A program made the position numbers and the translations under genes. Below are positions 48,485 to 57,540 of a DNA stretch of 64,000 bases, piece after piece. Source of the stretch: Firm-13 sp964617375 (GTDB lineage: Bacteria; Bacillota; Clostridia; Saccharofermentanales; Saccharofermentanaceae); the NCBI GenBank assembly GCA_964617375.1, contig CAZTXQ010000008.1, positions 1 to 64,000 on the forward strand, given 5' to 3'. A model generated the notes under the pieces. It was not told where the DNA came from and did not search any database. It saw only the letters and a list, made by a program, of their open reading frames with translations. Each line of letters opens with the position of its first letter. The stretch's first letter is position 1.

Positions 48485-49207
48485 CTACACATCCTTTTCA
48501 TTGAACATAAAAGAAAAATACGCGTTCTGAAAAGCTTTTCCGGAGCCTCGGGCAATGGGAACGCAGCCGCCGGATTTCATTTTTATCTCGGATTGACTAA
48601 AAGAATTGACTTGGGACATGGATATGATGTAGCTTCGATGGCATTTAAAAAATCCATCTTTTGTCAGAAGCTTATTTTCGAAAACACGTAAGTGCTCCGT
48701 ACTTGTCAGAGAGCGGCCTGACCGGAGAAAGAAGATCACATTTTTGTTTTGTGCCTCAATATATTCGATTTCATGCAGATGAATTTTGTGATAACCATCG
48801 GTGCTTTTCAGAAGAAGGTGTTCGGACTTCTCCTCAAGTGCCGCCGTGCAATCGTTTAGGACCTCCGAAAGCTGTTTATCGCTGAACGGCTTTAAAATAT
48901 AGCCGTTTGCTTTCACAGAATAGGATTCCAGTGCAAATTCGGGGGAGGACGTTAAAAAAACGATTTTGACTGCCTTGTCAATCTCTCGAATCTCTCGCGC
49001 GGTATCCATTCCATTTAGAAGGGACATCATGATGTCCAGAAAAACGATATCCGTCCTCGTCCGGCGAATGCTTTGTAAAAGCGCATCCCCGTTATCGAAA
49101 CAGCCGATTTGTACAGGTATGCTGCATCTCTCCGACCATTGCTCAATCATACGTCTGGTGCTGTCAAGGCATTGTACTTCGTCATCGCAAATGGCAAGTC
49201 GGATCAT
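48485..49207 (-). CDS. LytTR-type response regulator
   Basis: This 240-residue regulator has a CheY-like receiver (LAICDDEVQCLDSTRRMIE near 3, phospho-acceptor Asp in TDIVFLDIMMSLLNGMD near 57, Lys in KANGYILKPFSDKQ near 104) and a LytTR DNA-binding domain (YHKIHLHEIEYIEAQNKNVI ... FFKCHRSYIISMSQVNSFSQ). Such regulators activate virulence, competence or bacteriocin genes. The start is ATG 49207 after AGAGGG; the longer frame to 49258 has no site. It is first of a two-gene operon with the AgrC-like kinase. Confidence 0.9.
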   Translation of the reverse strand: MIRLAICDDEVQCLDSTRRMIEQWSERCSIPVQIGCFDNGDALLQSIRRTRTDIVFLDIMMSLLNGMDTAREIREIDKAVKIVFLTSSPEFALESYSVKANGYILKPFSDKQLSEVLNDCTAALEEKSEHLLLKSTDGYHKIHLHEIEYIEAQNKNVIFFLRSGRSLTSTEHLRVFENKLLTKDGFFKCHRSYIISMSQVNSFSQSEIKMKSGGCVPIARGSGKAFQNAYFSFMFNEKDV

Positions 49208-49242
49208 GCTGTCCCTCTTTCTTCTATACCCAGTTGATCTAT

Positions 49243-49271
49243 ATATTATCAGTGACAATTAATTTTATCAA
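49243..49271 (-). promoter_or_regulatory. Promoter of the LytTR-kinase operon
   Basis: On the minus strand TTGATA (49271-49266) and TAATAT (49248-49243) are 17 bp apart, about 35 bp before the regulator start. Five of six and four of six consensus matches. Confidence 0.5.
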
Positions 49272-49415
49272 TTGGGTACGCCCCGAATCGTTTTGGTCAA
49301 AATCCGGTTGCAATTGGCACCCGTAAAATGACATTTCGCGACAAGGAACGCTGTCACAAGACACAGATGATAATATCAAATTTGACTACATAAAAATAGC
49401 GGGGAGAGCAGTTTC

Positions 49416-49493
49416 ATGATAAAAAGAGCAATGGGTTTATGGATTACAGCAGATCTGATACTGATGCTGCTGCCTGCCATGGTATCGGCTTAG
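49416..49493 (+). CDS. 25-codon ORF that is only a signal peptide
   Basis: ATG 49416 is preceded by GGGGAGAG. The ORF begins MIKRAMGLWITADLILMLLP and ends MVSA-stop, a complete Sec signal peptide with a cleavage-like VSA and nothing after it. It lies 99 bp before the start of the giant surface protein, whose own signal ends similarly (LVPSAIVSAAE). It could be a degenerate duplication of that gene's 5' end, a leader peptide, or a secreted signalling peptide for the divergent AgrC-like kinase. None of these is proven. An extended -10-like TG-A-TAATAT (49368-49376) lies upstream. Confidence 0.5.
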   Translation: MIKRAMGLWITADLILMLLPAMVSA

Positions 49494-49591
49494 CAAGAAT
49501 TTGTTAAGGGATCTTACCTGAAAAGAACTGAGGAATTGATTTGTTTAAACATTGGAAATATTGATAAACATTGCCATGGAGGGATACGAAA

Positions 49592-52500
49592 ATGTTAAGA
49601 AAGAAGCATCGTTTTTTGGCTGTTCTGGCTGCCCTGTCTATTTTAATGAGTCTGGTGCCGTCTGCAATTGTTTCGGCTGCAGAAACGGAAAACGTTGATA
49701 TCCGGGTTGATCAGGATGACCTTCTGGATATTGTACTGACTCTTGGAAAAACAGATACAAATGTAGCATCCGTTGAGGCGGATCTTATTGCTGCGCTTGT
49801 TGCGAAAGGCGTTCCGCTCGATAAAATAAACATCCAGGCCGTCGAATCCAGTGCCGTCAGTGCAGGGAATACGTCATCCGGCTGGGAGGTCTATGACCAT
49901 ACCAACAACAGCGGTTCGGCGATTCAATACTATCGCCCATACTATGGCGAAGTAAATGGCAACTATAACCTTAACAATCACATTGCCGTAACAACAGGAG
50001 TACAGACCAATATTGATTTCTATGGATACGGTGCACCGGCATATAAAGATTTTATGTATATGCCAAATGATGATTATGGCAAGAAGACGTTTAATTTTAC
50101 GATTCAGGAAGACGTCTTCTATGACGCACTTAACGGAGCTGGTTTTCTATTTAATACGAAAATGACACCGACAACAGATATGGCAAACAGGATGATGTCC
50201 GGTTATCTGCTGTTTTTTCAATACCCGTACGGCGGAGCCCCGACGGCTTATGTGTATAAATTTACGAATGTTAATGTCAACACTTTCCATAACGACCAAT
50301 ATACGGATATCCAGTCATATGCCGGGTTTACACCGATCGCATCCTTTGCTGTAGGAACGGAAAAAACCCGTACTATCAAGATCGAAGCATCGGCCGATTC
50401 TCTCAAAATGTGGTATAACTCCACAACGCCCGCCCAGTGGACCTTAAGCGGAACTTCGACCAAAACGGATACGGTTCCTCTCGCCACGGACTTTGGCTCC
50501 TATGGCTTTGGTCCGCTCGTCGGATACCTGTCCCATGGCTGCGCTCAGCCTACGCACTTTGCCTTTAACAATGTCACAATGAGTACGGAATCGACTCGCC
50601 GCTTCTCTGAGGTTATTCGGGAACCGGAGTGGCGCGAAAATTCGAAGCGTTTTATTATAAATGCCGAGGATGGTGCGGTCGCGGACTTCTCTGATCCGGT
50701 TGCCCTGGGCGAAATTCTGACAAGGCTCGGAAACGAAGATATCAATTACATCGGTTGGGGTAAAAATGCAGCCGACGGCTTGGGGTTCATCTCCAAAAAT
50801 GATGGCAATGGAACCTATGTCGATAAAACGGCAGGAGTTACCGACACCTATGCAGAACAGATTGACGCGCTTGCAACTTATATTTATAACAATTATATAG
50901 ACGGCGTACAAAATGATACCGACTGGCTCTTATACGGCAATCCAAACACCATGACCATTACGCCCGAATCCGAGCAGACCAATACCATCGATCAGGATTG
51001 GCCGAACGGCAAATGGAGAATTGAACATAACGAGAATTATTTCGAGAATTCGACCGGTGTAGCCCTCTATGACGGCCAGTATCTGAACAATCTGGACATA
51101 TCCTTTGTCGAGACAGGAAAATACGATATCTACTACAAGGATGTTCTGTTGAAATCCGTATATGTACATCGAAGCCCGATAGCCGGATTCGATGTCAGCG
51201 TCAATGCGAGTTATGCAGTCACCATTACCGACACCGCATACGATCCGGATCGGGAGTCTGACGTTGATAAGGGAATCCAGTCGACGTCCTGGGCGTACAG
51301 GGAAACCAATGCAACGACCTGGATTGAGGGTCAGCCGACAACCTTGCAGGCCGACAAAAATTACGTGATCCGTCAGATTGTTGTCGATCAGCAGGGAGTA
51401 CAGGGTAATCCGTTCTACCGCTATGTCTCCACGTCTTCTGTCAGTACGGCAAAGCCTGTTGCCGAGTTTACAATGACACCCGGACGACTGTTGACGTACC
51501 AGTCAGAAACCGTTCAATATTCCGATACATCCTATGATCCGCAGGGTTCTCTGATTACGGAGCAGACATGGACAATAACACGCGACGGTACGTCCGTTTA
51601 TACCGGTTCAACCCTGAAAACCAGTTTCTCGGGCAGTCCGGCCGGCACTTACAAAATTGCATTGAAGGTCAAAAATGCAAATAACGTCTGGTCAGAGGAA
51701 GTTGCCCGCTATCTTGTTGTTGTCCGCGACACGACAGCTCCGTCTGTATCATGCGATACGGCAGCAAACACGTTTAACACAGCAAAGACCGTGAAGGTAA
51801 GCGTTCTGGATGAAGCGGGCGGAAGCGGATTCAGCTCGCGATACAGTGTCGTCGATACGTCCGCCGCTACACCTGCAACATGGGGATCCATGGGAACAAA
51901 CGCTGCATTCAGTGTTGCGCTATCCACGCCCGGAACATGGTATGTACATGTGAAGGCACTTGATTACGCAGGCAACCAGACGATCAGTACTTTTGGACCA
52001 TTTGCGATTGTGGATAACCAGGCGCCGTCTGCACCGTCCATCACAGTGGTACCGGAATATACCGATGGGACATGGGTCACTTCCTCTTTGGCAGTGATAG
52101 CATCCGGTTCCACAGACGATTTTACGGCGATAGATAATCTGAGATATTATTATTCTGTCAACGGAGGGGCAAATTACTACCCCGGAAATAATGTCATATT
52201 TACAAATGAAGGAGTACAGACGGTCTATTTCATGGTTAGAGACGAATCCGGCAATTTTAGTTCTGCCGCTTCAAAAGTGGTGAAAATCGACTTCAGTGCT
52301 CCTGCGGTACCGGATTATTCGGCCGTATCCAACAGCCTCTCATATGTCGCAGGTACCTGGGCAACCAGTCCCGTAGAGTTCACGCTGTCCGGATCTTCGG
52401 ACGCAATCAGCGCAGTGGCTGGATATGAGTATAGAATCGACGGCGGACTCTGGCAAAACGGATCCACGGCTGTTCTAAGTTCATCGGGGAAGTATAGCAT

Positions 52501-55500
52501 TGAATACCGTTCCGTCGATTTGGCGGGAAATTACTCGGACATCGGATCAAGCTCGATCTGGCTTGATACGGACGCACCCTCTGCGCCTGCCGTGTCAACA
52601 ACGACAACCTATACGGAGGGTACCTGGACAACCACATCCTTGACGCTGGAAGCTGCCGGATCTCTTGATAATATGACGCCTGCCGGAAATCTGGTGTATG
52701 AGTATTCACTTGACGGCGTAACCTTCAGCGCAGGCAAGAGCGTGACAATATCGAATGACGGAACCTATACTGTATATTTCAGGGTAACGGATGAAGCAGG
52801 GCTGTCATGCTCCGTCGTATCCCGTACCGTGAAAATCGATGGCACCGCACCGACACTTCCGATCTATGCAGCAACTGAAAACGGTGGAAATTACGCATCC
52901 GGAGTCTGGGCAACAAGTCCTGTTACCTTTACACTGTCCGGCTCCGTTGACATGGACAGTACGGTTGCCGGTTATCAATACAGAATCAATGGCGGCGAAT
53001 GGCAGTCCGGCGATACCGCTGTGCTCTCTAATCCGGGGAAAAGTGTTATAGAATACTATTCCTTTGATGTTGCGGGCAACAGCTCGACGACAGGTACAAG
53101 CGATATCTGGATTGATATGCAGGCACCAACTGCTCCGCAAGTTGGTTTTAGTCCTGATTACACCGAGGGAGCCTGGTCAGCCCTTCCCATCACGGTTTCC
53201 GCCTCCGGTTCCACGGATGATTTAACGTCTTCGGATAGACTTAAATACATGTATTCGCTTGACGGAGCTCCGTATGAAGCCGGAAGTGTTGTGCCCGTTG
53301 ATACAAACGGATCACACACAATCAGTTTCAAAGTTGTTGATGACGCAGGTCTCGAGAGTTTGGTCGTGACACGCACCGTGAACGTTGACACCACAGCACC
53401 AAGCCAGCCTGTCTATGCGGCTGTTGCCGGAAGTTCAGCATACACAGCCGCAACATGGGCAAGAGAAGCCGTGACATTTACCCTTTCGGGCGCCACGGAT
53501 GAAGGCGGAAGCCAGGTTGCAGGCTATGAGTATCGTATTGACGGCGGTGCATGGCAGTCGGGCAATACGGCCGTTCTTTCTGTAACCGGTAAGTATTCTA
53601 TTGAATATCGTTCTGTAGACGCAGCCGGAAATTATTCTGCGGTTGGAACCGGCGAGATCTGGGTCGACACGGTTGCACCTGCTGATCCGACAATAAACAC
53701 ATCGGTCAAGTATACAGACGGAACGTGGACAAACACACCGATCACTCTGACCGCCATCGGATCGACCGATGATTACACGGATGAAGCGAATCTGGTATAC
53801 AGTTACTCGATCAATGGAGCGGACTATGTAACGGGGAGCAGCGTTGCGATCTCAAATGACGGTATTTATAGTGTCTGCTTTAAAGTCACGGATGAGGCGG
53901 GGAATGACAGTCAGGCCGTGCCCTTCACTGTGAAGCTTGACGCATCTGCACCTTCCGTACCAGTTTATAAGGCACAGGCTGACGGCCTCAATTACGTGGA
54001 ATCAACCTGGTCGACTCATCCGGTTTTATTTACCCTGTCAGGAGCAGTGGACCAGGGCGGCAGCACCATTGCCGGCTACGAATACAAAATTGACGACGGT
54101 GCCTGGCAGTCGGGCGATACAGGTTCCTTGAACGGATCGGGTAAGTACAAGATCACGTACCGCTCATTGGATGCCGCCGGCAATTATTCTCCCTCGGTAT
54201 CAAGCGAAATCTGGATTGATTTGGAAGCCCCGACAAATCCGGTAATCACAATCAAAAAGGTCAACGGGGATGTGCTCTCCAAGATTCTGAACTTCGCTAC
54301 GTTCCGCGTTTTCTTTAACGAGGAAATTGAAGTCACGATTACAACGGATGACGCAACCAGCGGAATAGCACATCTCTTCTGGAAAACCGGAGAGAATGAG
54401 GTCTTGCAGTCAACAGATGCCGGCACAGTGACTTTCCGAATTCCACTGGATTACAAAGAGAAGATTTCTGCCTTCAGCGAAGATGTATCCGGGCTTATAT
54501 CCGGTACGAGTGTGAGCGACGGCGTGATCCTGGAAGATGATTTGCCTGTAATGTCGATTGTATTGGATCCGGATTCATCCATGGACCTGTTCAAATTCGA
54601 TCTCGTTGTCAGTGATACGGGTTCCGGAATTAAAACGATCACATATACCCTTGGCAACAGTGGTGAAAAGATCGTAGATCTTGTTGAGGGACAGACTGCA
54701 CCGGTAACGCTGAACACAATCAATCTTTCGATATCGGGTATTGGAATGACTCGTGAGAGCTTCCTTCTTAATGTGGATGTACTGGATCTCGCGGGCAATC
54801 ACATGACCTCTTCCGTTGATTTAATGCCGCTTTTTCTCAAAGATCAGCTGAAGAAACTGCCCAATCCGGAAACGGCAACGCAGAAGGATAAAGAGGAACA
54901 TGCGTCAGATATTCTCGGAGCAATCCGCCTGATCAATCTTCTGACAGATGATGAGAGAAAAGGTGTTTCCCAAGAGGATGTCCGAAAGCTGGACGATCTC
55001 ATTAATTATCTAAACCCGAACCTGGTAATCATCTCCAAAGATGCGGCATCCGGTGCGGCTGCAGACAGGATTGGAACCAGCGTCAAAATTGCAGAACTCA
55101 ACAATTCGAAGATAAATCTCATCACGCTTGCACTGAAAGCAACCCCGTATACGGCGGAATCGATGCCGGGCTATGTGTCAGCTGTTCAGAACACTTTGAA
55201 GACTGGCAATAAAGACGTATTGATTGCTTATGACATTTACTTGTTGAAAACATTCACGGACGCTGACGGGAAAACAACGAGTGAGCATGTGCTGAACAAG
55301 GATATTAATAGCACACTTACGGTTCGCATTCCTCTGCCCAGTGAATACGAGAAAAAGACAGCACTAAGTGTCATTCACATTGCAGAAAATGGCGACATTA
55401 CCTCGATGAATGCTGCGATCGTGACGGTAGACGGACAGAAGTATTTACAATTCGAAACCGGGCACTTCTCTTCCTATGCTGTCATTGCAGATGCACAAAA

Positions 55501-55645
55501 GGCGATTACGAAGACCGGTGAACAGGGTGGTATCCGCACGCATGAAATCATAGCAATCACTCTGGTCGCACTGTCGGCAGGTGCCTTTGCTCTGATCTCC
55601 ATGCGCAGAAGAAACGCTAAAGGGACTCGTAAATCCGAGAACTAA
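49592..55645 (+). CDS. Giant repeat-rich cell-surface protein
   Basis: This 2017-residue protein has a Sec signal (LAVLAALSILMSLVPSAIVS), an N-terminal domain (about 30-560) with lectin-like features I cannot assign, a PKD-like module near 619-720 (VAEFTMTPGRLLTYQSETVQ), and from about 807 to 1542 eight Ig/OmpL47-like modules. These alternate in two types, A and B, as four A-B pairs of about 184 residues each. Module starts share D-x-x-APSAP-like joins, and cores share TYTVYFRVTDEAG and YRIDGGxWQSG. The C-terminus has one membrane helix (IIAITLVALSAGAFALISM) and a basic MRRRNAK tail. It lacks a canonical LPxTG; a KTGEQ before the helix is only reminiscent. ATG 49592 follows GGAGGG. An adhesin or polymer-binding role is inference. 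Confidence 0.8.
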   Translation: MLRKKHRFLAVLAALSILMSLVPSAIVSAAETENVDIRVDQDDLLDIVLTLGKTDTNVASVEADLIAALVAKGVPLDKINIQAVESSAVSAGNTSSGWEVYDHTNNSGSAIQYYRPYYGEVNGNYNLNNHIAVTTGVQTNIDFYGYGAPAYKDFMYMPNDDYGKKTFNFTIQEDVFYDALNGAGFLFNTKMTPTTDMANRMMSGYLLFFQYPYGGAPTAYVYKFTNVNVNTFHNDQYTDIQSYAGFTPIASFAVGTEKTRTIKIEASADSLKMWYNSTTPAQWTLSGTSTKTDTVPLATDFGSYGFGPLVGYLSHGCAQPTHFAFNNVTMSTESTRRFSEVIREPEWRENSKRFIINAEDGAVADFSDPVALGEILTRLGNEDINYIGWGKNAADGLGFISKNDGNGTYVDKTAGVTDTYAEQIDALATYIYNNYIDGVQNDTDWLLYGNPNTMTITPESEQTNTIDQDWPNGKWRIEHNENYFENSTGVALYDGQYLNNLDISFVETGKYDIYYKDVLLKSVYVHRSPIAGFDVSVNASYAVTITDTAYDPDRESDVDKGIQSTSWAYRETNATTWIEGQPTTLQADKNYVIRQIVVDQQGVQGNPFYRYVSTSSVSTAKPVAEFTMTPGRLLTYQSETVQYSDTSYDPQGSLITEQTWTITRDGTSVYTGSTLKTSFSGSPAGTYKIALKVKNANNVWSEEVARYLVVVRDTTAPSVSCDTAANTFNTAKTVKVSVLDEAGGSGFSSRYSVVDTSAATPATWGSMGTNAAFSVALSTPGTWYVHVKALDYAGNQTISTFGPFAIVDNQAPSAPSITVVPEYTDGTWVTSSLAVIASGSTDDFTAIDNLRYYYSVNGGANYYPGNNVIFTNEGVQTVYFMVRDESGNFSSAASKVVKIDFSAPAVPDYSAVSNSLSYVAGTWATSPVEFTLSGSSDAISAVAGYEYRIDGGLWQNGSTAVLSSSGKYSIEYRSVDLAGNYSDIGSSSIWLDTDAPSAPAVSTTTTYTEGTWTTTSLTLEAAGSLDNMTPAGNLVYEYSLDGVTFSAGKSVTISNDGTYTVYFRVTDEAGLSCSVVSRTVKIDGTAPTLPIYAATENGGNYASGVWATSPVTFTLSGSVDMDSTVAGYQYRINGGEWQSGDTAVLSNPGKSVIEYYSFDVAGNSSTTGTSDIWIDMQAPTAPQVGFSPDYTEGAWSALPITVSASGSTDDLTSSDRLKYMYSLDGAPYEAGSVVPVDTNGSHTISFKVVDDAGLESLVVTRTVNVDTTAPSQPVYAAVAGSSAYTAATWAREAVTFTLSGATDEGGSQVAGYEYRIDGGAWQSGNTAVLSVTGKYSIEYRSVDAAGNYSAVGTGEIWVDTVAPADPTINTSVKYTDGTWTNTPITLTAIGSTDDYTDEANLVYSYSINGADYVTGSSVAISNDGIYSVCFKVTDEAGNDSQAVPFTVKLDASAPSVPVYKAQADGLNYVESTWSTHPVLFTLSGAVDQGGSTIAGYEYKIDDGAWQSGDTGSLNGSGKYKITYRSLDAAGNYSPSVSSEIWIDLEAPTNPVITIKKVNGDVLSKILNFATFRVFFNEEIEVTITTDDATSGIAHLFWKTGENEVLQSTDAGTVTFRIPLDYKEKISAFSEDVSGLISGTSVSDGVILEDDLPVMSIVLDPDSSMDLFKFDLVVSDTGSGIKTITYTLGNSGEKIVDLVEGQTAPVTLNTINLSISGIGMTRESFLLNVDVLDLAGNHMTSSVDLMPLFLKDQLKKLPNPETATQKDKEEHASDILGAIRLINLLTDDERKGVSQEDVRKLDDLINYLNPNLVIISKDAASGAAADRIGTSVKIAELNNSKINLITLALKATPYTAESMPGYVSAVQNTLKTGNKDVLIAYDIYLLKTFTDADGKTTSEHVLNKDINSTLTVRIPLPSEYEKKTALSVIHIAENGDITSMNAAIVTVDGQKYLQFETGHFSSYAVIADAQKAITKTGEQGGIRTHEIIAITLVALSAGAFALISMRRRNAKGTRKSEN
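52013..54219 (+). repeat. Four A-B pairs of Ig-like modules, about 552 bp each
   Basis: The repeats lie in the giant surface protein. Module joins DNQAPSAP, DTDAPSAP, DMQAPTAP, DTVAPADP (type A) alternate with DFSAPAVP, DGTAPTLP, DTTAPSQP, DASAPSVP (type B). The regular alternation shows that the unit of duplication was an A-B pair. Confidence 0.8.
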
Positions 55646-55696
55646 ATTCGGATGGATGTCCGTTCTTGATCGAATGAATCGTGTTTAAAAAGACGG

Positions 55697-55750
55697 GGGA
55701 CTGTCTCAAATGACTTCAATGGAAGCCGTTTGAGACAGTCCCTTTTTTTT
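55697..55750 (+). terminator. Terminator of the giant surface protein gene
   Basis: GGGACTGTCTCAAA pairs with TTTGAGACAGTCCC, followed by eight T. It is the best member of the GGGCTGTCTCAAA hairpin family in the window. Confidence 0.85.
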
Positions 55751-55890
55751 TCAAATGGCAGTAACGATACAATCATTACAGATTCAAATATCGTCATAGT
55801 TTTTCCATATTTATCTGATACGATTTTAATAAAGTAAAATATATTTAATTTCCCGCAGCGTGCTTCATGAATATTGGAAGGAGAATTGGT

Positions 55891-56544
55891 ATGGCTGTAA
55901 TTACAATTTCCCGTGAATTTGGAAGCGACGGAGATAGTATCAGTGAGAAGGTTGCACAATCTCTCAATTACGCATGCATAGACAAGGCGATTATGGAGAA
56001 GGTACTTGTCCAATATGGCCTGGTAACCTTCAAGAAAGTCTACAATTCAGACCAAGGCATTTGGGATCGGTTTGACCAGGGCAAGACGGAAATGGTCATG
56101 ATGCTGAACCAGACAATCCAGGCATTCGCCAGACTGGATAACAGCGTCATTGTCGGCCGCGGCGGATTCATCGTGCTGCGGGATTTCGAAAATGTTCTAA
56201 ACGTCTGCATCACCGCACCGTTTGAGAGCCGTGTAAATAACACCATGAAAGCCCGGGGAATAGCCGTTCGTCAGGAGGCAGAAGCGCTCGTCAGGCAGAA
56301 GGATCATGTAATGAGGAGCTTCCTGCAAACATTCTACAATGTCAAACATATGGATGCGGACTGGTTTGACCTGTCCATCAACACGGATCAGATCCCGCCG
56401 GATGTCGCCTGCAAATGGATCATGGAAGCGGCCGGACTCCTGAGCAAGAAGACAATTGACCCGAAATCAAGCACGGCCTCCATCGAGATCAATACTGTGC
56501 TCGAAAATACCGTGGCGGAAATTACCGCCAAACTGAGAAAATGA
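55891..56544 (+). CDS. Cytidylate kinase-like family protein
   Basis: This 217-residue protein starts MAVITISREFGSDGDSISEK, the P-loop-like beginning of the cytidylate kinase-like family, and has VIVGRGGFIVLRDFENVLNV near 86 and a C-terminal lid-like region with many charged residues. The classical GxxGxGK[ST] is replaced by REFGSDGDSIS, as is usual for this group. The real substrate is not known; several members are encoded near signalling or transport genes. ATG 55891 follows GGAAGGAGA; the frame also allows ATG 55867 without a site. 48 bp before the SIMPL lipoprotein gene, likely co-transcribed. Confidence 0.8.
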   Translation: MAVITISREFGSDGDSISEKVAQSLNYACIDKAIMEKVLVQYGLVTFKKVYNSDQGIWDRFDQGKTEMVMMLNQTIQAFARLDNSVIVGRGGFIVLRDFENVLNVCITAPFESRVNNTMKARGIAVRQEAEALVRQKDHVMRSFLQTFYNVKHMDADWFDLSINTDQIPPDVACKWIMEAAGLLSKKTIDPKSSTASIEINTVLENTVAEITAKLRK

Positions 56545-56592
56545 ATCGGACAGCGCCATCGCCTGAATCCACAATCATTTATAGGGGAGGCT

Positions 56593-57333
56593 ATGAGAAT
56601 GAAAAGACACAGAATCGCTCTGGTCCTGCTGCTTCTGGTCAGTTTGCTTACAGCGTCCTGTTCAGCCGCGGGGGAAATCGCGTCAGATGCAAGCAGTGCA
56701 TTACAGATCAAGAATACAATAACCGTTCAGGGAACAGCCAGCATAACCGTCACCCCAACAATCGCCTATGTGAATATCGGCGTCGCGACATTCGACAAAG
56801 ACGCAGCGAAAGCGCAAAGCGATAATGCCGAGAAGATGGATAAGGTATACAAAGCCCTGGAAGACTTAGGAATCAGCAAAGACAAAATTAAAACCGTATC
56901 GTACTATATCAGTCCCCGTTACGATTACACGATCAATACCAGCGTACTGACCGGGTATGATGTAGTCAACGGAATTCAGGTAACCGTCGAAGACCTCGCC
57001 AAAGTCAGCCAGGTACTGGATATGACCGTAGCACAGGGAGTAAACCAGGCGAGCTCTATCTCCTTCGGCATCACCGACAAGGAGAACGAAGAGACGTACC
57101 TTAAGGCGCTTGCAGAAGCAGTCGATAATGCCAAGGGAAAAGCCGCCGCACTGGCCTCGGCCGCCGGCTTAACCGTGGATAAACCACTTCAGATCATCGA
57201 AGGCTCGCAGGCAAATGTGTATCCGATCTATTCAAACTCTTACGAATCCGCCAAAGCGACAGATACCGCAACCCCGATCTCCGGCGGTGAGTTGATGGTA
57301 GAGGCGAATGTCACGCTGGTGTATAGCTATTAA
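56593..57333 (+). CDS. SIMPL (DUF541) domain lipoprotein
   Basis: This 246-residue protein has a signal with lipobox LLTASC near residue 23. The SIMPL domain follows: TITVQGTASITVTPTIAYVN, IGVATFDKDAAKAQSDNAEK, LEDLGISKDKIKTVSYYISP, a TGYDVVNGIQVTV strand, and the C-terminal GGELMVEANVTLVYSY. SIMPL proteins sit at the cell surface and have unclear roles, some in stress or signalling. The start is ATG 56593, or M-R-M allowing ATG 56599, with GGGGAGG upstream. A terminator follows at 57361-57393. Confidence 0.85.
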   Translation: MRMKRHRIALVLLLLVSLLTASCSAAGEIASDASSALQIKNTITVQGTASITVTPTIAYVNIGVATFDKDAAKAQSDNAEKMDKVYKALEDLGISKDKIKTVSYYISPRYDYTINTSVLTGYDVVNGIQVTVEDLAKVSQVLDMTVAQGVNQASSISFGITDKENEETYLKALAEAVDNAKGKAAALASAAGLTVDKPLQIIEGSQANVYPIYSNSYESAKATDTATPISGGELMVEANVTLVYSY

Positions 57334-57360
57334 TCAGTTTCATCTGGAATCATTCATTTG

Positions 57361-57393
57361 ATGCCCTGTAGCGAAATGATGCAGGGCATTTTT
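57361..57393 (+). terminator. Terminator after the SIMPL gene
   Basis: ATGCCCTG (57361-57368) pairs with CAGGGCAT (57382-57389), followed by TTTTT. Confidence 0.8.
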
Positions 57394-57540
57394 CTTCTGA
57401 GGGCGGGCGCACTTTTAATGTACGGACATGCTTAATCCGCAAACAATGCAAATCGTTGTTGATTGTCTGATGCTTCCGCTTACATCAAAAGAAAGTGGGA
57501 CATAGATTATGAGAAAGAATGACTACGCGGCAGATGCGCC

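Noticed and set aside
49571..49591. Earlier start of the giant surface protein
   Set aside because: ATG 49571 would overlap the GGAGGG site used by ATG 49592, which begins a proper signal peptide.
47214..49591. Complete agr quorum-sensing system
   Set aside because: No AgrB-type protease or AgrD-type precursor is visible; only the kinase and LytTR regulator resemble the system.
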